The notes under the pieces were generated by a model. It was given only the letters and a program-made list of their open reading frames with translations. It did no database searches and was not told the origin of the DNA. A program made the position numbers and the translations under genes. Shown one piece after another: positions 56,919-64,000 of a stretch of 64,000 nt of DNA (position 1 is the first letter of the stretch; every line of letters starts with the position of its first letter). Location of the stretch: the NCBI RefSeq assembly GCF_900188005.1, contig NZ_FZNR01000002.1, positions 806,001 to 870,000 of the forward strand. The letters are read 5' to 3'. The stretch comes from Actinoplanes regularis (GTDB lineage Bacteria > Actinomycetota > Actinomycetes > Mycobacteriales > Micromonosporaceae).

Positions 56919-59186
56919 TTACCGCGCCAGCAGGGCCTGGGCACCCTGTGTGATGGCATCCTCTCCCACCAGCACGTGCTGAGCGGCCGGACCCAGCGGA
57001 ACCGGGGCATCGGCCGCGGCCACCCGGCGCACGGATCCGACGAACGCCCCGTCGACCAGCGCCGCGAGCACACCCTCGCCGACACCGCCGGAGCGGCGCG
57101 TCTCGTCGACGATCAGCACCCGCCCGGTGGCCAGCGACTCGCGCAGCAGGTCAGCCACCGGAAGTGGACTCAACCAGCGTAGATCGACCACCCGGGTGCC
57201 GTACCCATCGGCGGCCAGCCGGGCCGCGACTTGCAGGGACATCCGCACCCCGCCACCGTACGTGACGACCGTCAGGTCCTGCGCCGTGCCCAGGGTGTAG
57301 ATGCGCGCACGGCCGATCGGGGTGTGCTCGGCGGCCCATCGATCGGGGGCCGGATAGGGCGCCAGCCACTCGTTGTCGCCTTGCTGATAGAGGTCCCTCG
57401 TCTGATACAGCGACGCCGGTTCCAGGAAGACGCAGACGCTCCCGTCCACCTCCGCGGCGGCCAGGCAGGTGCGCAGCATCGGCGCGGCGTCCTGAGCCCG
57501 GGCCGGGACCGCGACGACCAGGCCGGGCACGTCCCGGAGCACCGCGAGGGAGTTGTCGTTGGCCAGCGGGCCGCCCAGCCCGTAGGGATCGGCCAGCGCC
57601 GGGATGCGCAGCACCAGGGGGTTGCGGTAGGCGCCCGAGGAGAGGAACGACATGGTCGCCGCCTCCACCCGCACCTGGTCCTCCCCGCTGTGCAGGCTGG
57701 CCAGGTCGGGCAGTTCGGGGACCGGGAGCAGGCCGGCGAGCCCGGCGCCGAGGGCGAGCCCGACCACGCTGGTGGCGTCCGGCGGGGTGTCGAAGACCCG
57801 CTCGCCGCCGCGTCCGCGCAGGCCGGCGGTGACCCCGTGGCGCCCGCCCGCGGTGCTGCCCGGGCCGAAGACCAGCAGCTGCGGGCGGGCCGCGAGGGCG
57901 TCGGTGAGGGTGGCGTTGATGGTCTGCGCCAGCGTCATCGGCCCGGCCTGCTCGGGCAGCCGGCCGCCGAAGATCCGGGAGCGGGCGGCCGCGCCCGGGC
58001 CGGTGGCGTGGCCGGCCGCGTCCGCGATGGCGTGCGCCACGCGCAGGGGCCGGCGGGGGGCCAGCGAGGCCACGATCTCGCCGACGGTGGCCAGTTTCGG
58101 CTCGCCGAGCACCTCCTCGGCCGCCTTGCGGACCTGCCAGCCCACCTCGTCGTACCGGGTGATCACGTCGTCGGGGCCGAGCAGGCCGGCTTCGACGAGC
58201 AGCCGGGCGGTGCCGACCAGCGGGTCACGGTCCAGGTCGGGGCCGGGATCCGGGTCTCCCGGGCGGCCCAGCAGGCGCACCGTGCCGAGGTGGAGCACCG
58301 CCGGGCGGCGTTCGCGCCGGACGTACTCCGCGGCCTCGGCGGCGGCGTCGTAGGTGGCGGCCAGGTCGCATCCGTCCGCGTACGAGTACCGCACCCCGGG
58401 CCGTCCCCGCAGCACCGCCGCCACCCACCCCTCCGGGGCCGGCCCGCCGGGCGCGTCGTCCTCGCACACCAGCAGCAGCGGGATCCGCTGGTCGGCCCGG
58501 TCGTGCCAGCCCGCGGCGTGCAGGGCCGCGGTGGCCCCGGGCTGGTCGACCCCGTCGTCGCCGAAGGTGGCCGCCACGATCGCGTCGGACGGCCAGCGCG
58601 GGTCGGGCGAGCGGCTCAGGCCGTACGCGAGCCCGACCGCCCGCGGCAGGTGACCCGCCGCCGTCGAGATCACCGGGACCAGGTGCAGCCCGGGGTTGCC
58701 GAAGACCTTGTCGCGCCCGCCGCTGATCGGGTCGCGGACCGACGCCACCACGCCGCGCAGCACGTCCCGGGCGGCGTCCTCGAGCCGCTGGGCGGCCGGG
58801 CCGGCGCCGGGCGGCTCGGAGCGGTACACCGCGCGCATGCAGTAGAACGCCGCCGCCCGGTCGTGCGGGAGGGCCGGGTCGTCGCCGCGCAGCGCGGCGG
58901 CGACCGCCGCGTTCCCTTCGTGTCCGGCCGAGGCGACGGTGTGGAAGCCCTCGTTGAAGCTGCGCAGCCAGCGCGCGGCGAGGTCGAGATGTCTGCTGGT
59001 GAGCTGGGCGTCGAACAGTTCCAGGGCGCGGGCACCGGTCAGCGTCCCGCCGTCGCGGACCGGGTCGCCGGGGGCACGCCGGTGTTCCGGGGGTCGCAGG
59101 GCCGAGACCGCATCGCGGAACCGCTCGTCGAGGCTTTGCGGGGTGGTCACAAAGTCAGCATCGCGGACCCGGGCGAGCCCTGCCAC
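56919..59186 (-). CDS. Fused E1 alpha-beta 2-oxoacid dehydrogenase
   Basis: The 755-residue product contains a thiamine-diphosphate E1 alpha half and a transketolase-type beta half in one chain. The alpha half has VASAGHEGNAAVAAAL, FGNPGLHLVPVISTAAGHLP and a TPP-like TFGDDGVDQPGATAALH. The beta half has MTLAQTINATLTDALAARPQ, then PDATSVVGLALGAGLAG, AATMSFLSSGAYRNPLVLRI and RRSGGVGEGVLAALV. This is typical of branched-chain/2-oxoisovalerate dehydrogenase E1. The alpha and beta parts are usually separate proteins. No E2 or E3 gene is nearby. GTG 59186 is the longest start; GTG 59150 is possible. Confidence 0.85.
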   Translation of the reverse strand: MAGLARVRDADFVTTPQSLDERFRDAVSALRPPEHRRAPGDPVRDGGTLTGARALELFDAQLTSRHLDLAARWLRSFNEGFHTVASAGHEGNAAVAAALRGDDPALPHDRAAAFYCMRAVYRSEPPGAGPAAQRLEDAARDVLRGVVASVRDPISGGRDKVFGNPGLHLVPVISTAAGHLPRAVGLAYGLSRSPDPRWPSDAIVAATFGDDGVDQPGATAALHAAGWHDRADQRIPLLLVCEDDAPGGPAPEGWVAAVLRGRPGVRYSYADGCDLAATYDAAAEAAEYVRRERRPAVLHLGTVRLLGRPGDPDPGPDLDRDPLVGTARLLVEAGLLGPDDVITRYDEVGWQVRKAAEEVLGEPKLATVGEIVASLAPRRPLRVAHAIADAAGHATGPGAAARSRIFGGRLPEQAGPMTLAQTINATLTDALAARPQLLVFGPGSTAGGRHGVTAGLRGRGGERVFDTPPDATSVVGLALGAGLAGLLPVPELPDLASLHSGEDQVRVEAATMSFLSSGAYRNPLVLRIPALADPYGLGGPLANDNSLAVLRDVPGLVVAVPARAQDAAPMLRTCLAAAEVDGSVCVFLEPASLYQTRDLYQQGDNEWLAPYPAPDRWAAEHTPIGRARIYTLGTAQDLTVVTYGGGVRMSLQVAARLAADGYGTRVVDLRWLSPLPVADLLRESLATGRVLIVDETRRSGGVGEGVLAALVDGAFVGSVRRVAAADAPVPLGPAAQHVLVGEDAITQGAQALLAR

Positions 59187-59266
59187 CCGCCGAAAACCCG
59201 ATCATGCGTGTCGATCTTCGAGCGTCACCGTCCGCGATGGTCCGTCCGGGCGAATAGGCTCGGCGG

Positions 59267-59671
59267 ATGCGTACCGAAGTGATCACCGTACGGACCGGGA
59301 GCTCCCCCGTCGTCGTCGACATCACCCGTGAGGCGGAGGCCTTCGTCGCGTCCGAGCAGGACGGCCTGCTGCACGTCTTCGTGCCGCACGCGACCGCCGG
59401 GCTGGCGATCATCGAGACCGGCGCGGGCTCCGACGACGACCTGCTCACCGCGATCGACGACCTGCTGCCGGCCGAGGACAAGTGGCGGCACCGGCACGGT
59501 TCGCGCGGGCACGGCCGTGATCATGTGCTGCCGGCCTGGATCCCGCCGTACGCGACGCTCCCGGTGGTCGCCGGCCGGATCGCGCTCGGCACCTGGCAAT
59601 CGATCTGCCTGGTCGATCCGAACGGCGACAACCCCACACGGCAGGTCCGCTTCTCGTTTCTACAAGGGTGA
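59267..59671 (+). CDS. YjbQ/UPF0047 family protein
   Basis: This 134-residue protein has the YjbQ trimer fold motifs HVFVPHATAGLAIIETG, then KWRHRHGSRGHGRDHVLPAW (His cluster) and LGTWQSICLVDPNG. E. coli YjbQ has weak thiamine-phosphate synthase activity; the His-rich pocket suggests a metal site. The ATG at 59267 is used. It is divergent from the E1 dehydrogenase and precedes aceE by 153 bp on the same strand. Both neighbours are ThDP enzymes, an interesting but unproved link with thiamine. Confidence 0.85.
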   Translation: MRTEVITVRTGSSPVVVDITREAEAFVASEQDGLLHVFVPHATAGLAIIETGAGSDDDLLTAIDDLLPAEDKWRHRHGSRGHGRDHVLPAWIPPYATLPVVAGRIALGTWQSICLVDPNGDNPTRQVRFSFLQG

Positions 59672-59824
59672 TTCACAAAGTTACCGGTCAGTACATGTGT
59701 CGCGTATCGCTGCACGAACCGTTAGGCGTGACGACGCCCACCGTTAAGGGGCAGGATGGGAGACCTCCGGGCGATACGCCACCTGGATCGCACCGGTTCC
59801 GACACTCAACCAAGAGGATTGCCT

Positions 59825-62563
<2,739 letters not shown>

Positions 62564-62576
62564 TCGACTGATCTGA

Positions 62577-62609
62577 ACGGGGTCCGGCGCGAGACGCGCC
62601 GGGCCCCGT
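62577..62609 (+). terminator. Rho-independent terminator of aceE
   Basis: ACGGGG-T-CCGGCGCG pairs with CGCGCCGG-G-CCCCGT (15-bp stem, one G-T pair) around a 3-base loop. TTTTC follows. It starts 14 bp after the aceE stop. Confidence 0.85.
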
Positions 62610-62616
62610 TTTCGTC

Positions 62617-63150
62617 TCAGGCCGGCACGTAGGTGACCACCTGGACGCCGGTCTTGGTCTGCCAGCTCTCGCGCAGCGACAGCGCGATCCTGGTGCCGTC
62701 CGCCCAGAGCCGGCGCCCTTCGCCGTGCACCACCGGGAAGATCATGATCCGGTACTCGTCGATCAGGTTGTGCCGGGTCAGGTAGTTCACCAGGCTCGCG
62801 CTGCCGTTGATCAGCAGGGTGCCCGGGCGGGCCCGGAGCTCGGCCACGGCGTCCGCCACCTCGCCCTCGAGGAACGACGCGTTCCACTCCGGCGTGCTCA
62901 GCGTCGTGGTCGCCACGTGCTTGGGCATCGAGTTCATCTTCACCCCGAAGTCCCCGGTCGTCGCCTCCATCTGCGGCCAGGCGGCCTTGAAGCCCTCGTA
63001 GGTGTGCCGGCCGAGCAGCAGCGCGTCGGCCTCGCGCAGGTTCTCCGCCTGCCAGCCGCTGAGCTCCTCGTTGAAATAGGGGCCGCTCCAGGCCGGCTCC
63101 TCGAAGACGCCGTCGAGCGTCACGTACTCCACCGCGACCACCTTGCCCAT
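62617..63150 (-). CDS. DHFR/RibD-C family reductase
   Basis: This 177-residue protein of the dihydrofolate-reductase-like RibD C-terminal family shows MGKVVAVEYVTLDGVFEEP, then ADALLLGRHTYEGFKAAWP, LRARPGTLLINGSASLVNYL and the end HNLIDEYRIMIFPVVHGEGRRLW. Such YyaP/YwjB-like enzymes bind NADPH; the substrate is unknown. AAGGAG precedes the ATG. An AT-rich, partly palindromic stretch upstream (63164-63200) may be an operator. The gene is convergent with aceE and divergent from gltX. Confidence 0.88.
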   Translation of the reverse strand: MGKVVAVEYVTLDGVFEEPAWSGPYFNEELSGWQAENLREADALLLGRHTYEGFKAAWPQMEATTGDFGVKMNSMPKHVATTTLSTPEWNASFLEGEVADAVAELRARPGTLLINGSASLVNYLTRHNLIDEYRIMIFPVVHGEGRRLWADGTRIALSLRESWQTKTGVQVVTYVPA

Positions 63151-63163
63151 GATCCCCAGCTCC

Positions 63164-63200
63164 TTATTTAACCGACTCTTTAATTAACTGATCGGTAAAG
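63164..63200 (-). promoter_or_regulatory. AT-rich near-palindrome between DHFR-like gene and gltX
   Basis: TTTAACCGA (63167-63175) and TCGGTAAA (63192-63199) are near-inverted around an AT-rich centre containing TTAATTAA. This is an outlier in AT content for the window. It could be a TetR/HxlR-type operator for the DHFR-like gene. Confidence 0.5.
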
Positions 63201-63258
63201 TACGCCGTTCGTCACCGCCATGTCAAATTCCCCTCGTGAGTCTCGGTACGCTGTGGCG

Positions 63259-64000
63259 GTGACTGTTCGCGTACGTTTCGCCCCCTCACCCACTGGCATG
63301 TTCCACGTCGGCGGCGCCCGCTCGGCGCTACAGAACTGGATTTACGCCCAGCAGCACGGCGGTGTCTTCGTGCTCCGGATCGAGGACACCGACGCGGCCC
63401 GCAACCGGCCCGAGTGGACCGAGGGCATCATCTCGGCGCTGGACTGGATCGGCATCGAACGCGGGACGTACGAGGGCCCCTACTACCAGTCGTCCTACGC
63501 GGCCGACCACACCGCCGCCGCCACCCGGCTCTACGGCGAGGGCAAGGCGTACTACTGCGACTGCAAGCGCGAGGACGCGGTCGCCCGCACCGGCAACTCG
63601 CACACCGGCTACGACGGGTTCTGCCGCGAGCGCGCGCTCGGCCCGGGCGAGGGGCGCGCGCTGCGCTTCCGCACGCCGGACGAGGGCGAGACAGTCGTCG
63701 AGGACCTGGTCCGCGGCAAGCCCACCTTCGACAACAAGCTGCTCGAGGACTTCGTCATCGCCCGCAGCGACGGCTCGGCGGTGTTCCTGCTGGCCAACGT
63801 GGTCGACGACATGAGCATGGGGATCACCCACGTGTTCCGCGCCGAGGAGCACCTGCCGAACACGCCGAAGCAGCAGCTGCTCTGGGAGGCGCTCGGCGTC
63901 ACTCCCCCGGTCTGGGGCCACGTCCCGGTGATCGTCAACGAGAAGCGCCAGAAGCTGTCCAAGCGCCGCGACAAGGTCGCCCTGGAGTCGTACCGCGACG
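63259..64000 (+). CDS. gltX: Glutamyl-tRNA synthetase, N-terminal part
   Basis: The frame opens at GTG 63259 and runs off the right edge (247 residues visible of an expected ~470). It begins [20 protein letters not shown], the class I HIGH-type motif (HVGG) of Glu[15 protein letters not shown] with nearby Cys and His suggests the zinc-binding region. The KMSKS-type loop is KLSKR at about residue 234. It charges tRNA-Glu for translation and tetrapyrrole synthesis. The gene is intact as far as visible and is cut by the window. Confidence 0.95.
   Translation, partial: MTVRVRFAPSPTGMFHVGGARSALQNWIYAQQHGGVFVLRIEDTDAARNRPEWTEGIISALDWIGIERGTYEGPYYQSSYAADHTAAATRLYGEGKAYYCDCKREDAVARTGNSHTGYDGFCRERALGPGEGRALRFRTPDEGETVVEDLVRGKPTFDNKLLEDFVIARSDGSAVFLLANVVDDMSMGITHVFRAEEHLPNTPKQQLLWEALGVTPPVWGHVPVIVNEKRQKLSKRRDKVALESYRD

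Overview
The window is high-GC actinobacterial DNA. Codon use, the many GTG starts, the conserved gene order and several dispersed repeats suggest a Micromonosporaceae genome, probably Actinoplanes-like; the genus is inferred. The backbone follows the order and strand I recall from the Mycobacterium tuberculosis Rv2219A-Rv2241 region: RDD protein, glnA1 (+), glnE (-), glnA2 (-), panB (+), RNase H/phosphatase, zinc-ribbon and Nif3-like genes (-), ahpE (-), DUF3052 (-), aceE (+). Accessory blocks interrupt this backbone.

Region by region. 1-4.2 kb: edge of a type VII secretion (WXG100) locus. 4.3-7.0 kb: RDD protein, glnA1 under a GlnR-type box, and an Excalibur protein. 7.0-12.3 kb: an AfsR-like regulator facing a DrrAB-type ABC exporter. 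12.4-18.6 kb: a phytase/esterase-like secreted protein and GT-C type membrane glycosyltransferases. 18.6-23.1 kb: an OhrR-like regulator, glnE and a class I amidotransferase. 23.2-28 kb: a deletion scar joining two gene remnants, ltrA, DUF350 and an ECF sigma/membrane partner pair. 28-32.3 kb: glnA2, nadE, panB. 32.3-36.9 kb: a giant Ala/Lys/Thr-rich histone H1-like gene flanked by two unrelated tandem-repeat arrays. 36.9-43 kb: asd, a methyltransferase, an M15 peptidase, a PLP enzyme, a divergent GAPDH, a TIR-like protein and a TSUP transporter. 43.35-43.77 kb: RNase P RNA. 44-48 kb: a nonsense pseudogene, a DUF3311/SSS symporter operon and a GH18 enzyme. 48-55.7 kb: a tightly overlapping Nif3/zinc-ribbon/RNase H operon, an HTH-TPR/flavoprotein pair divergent from a primase-polymerase-like gene, and hypotheticals. 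55.7-64 kb: tRNA-Val, ahpE, DUF3052, a fused E1 dehydrogenase, YjbQ, aceE, a DHFR-like gene and the start of gltX.

Functional links. Nitrogen control is represented three times: glnA1 (adenylylatable), glnE (the adenylyltransferase) and glnA2. Glutamine-dependent NadE and a class I amidotransferase abutting glnE add to the theme.

The least ordinary signals are: (i) two homologous mini-ORFs of 22 and 26 codons, each bridging two operon genes by 4-bp and 3-bp overlaps; (ii) the H1-like gene with an internal perfect 210-bp duplication, a 22-nt array upstream and a 36-nt array downstream; (iii) a roughly 80-bp intergenic repeat present three times, two of them inverted around a small membrane-protein gene; and (iv) a TGCAAGTTGCA palindrome shared by two divergent promoter regions.
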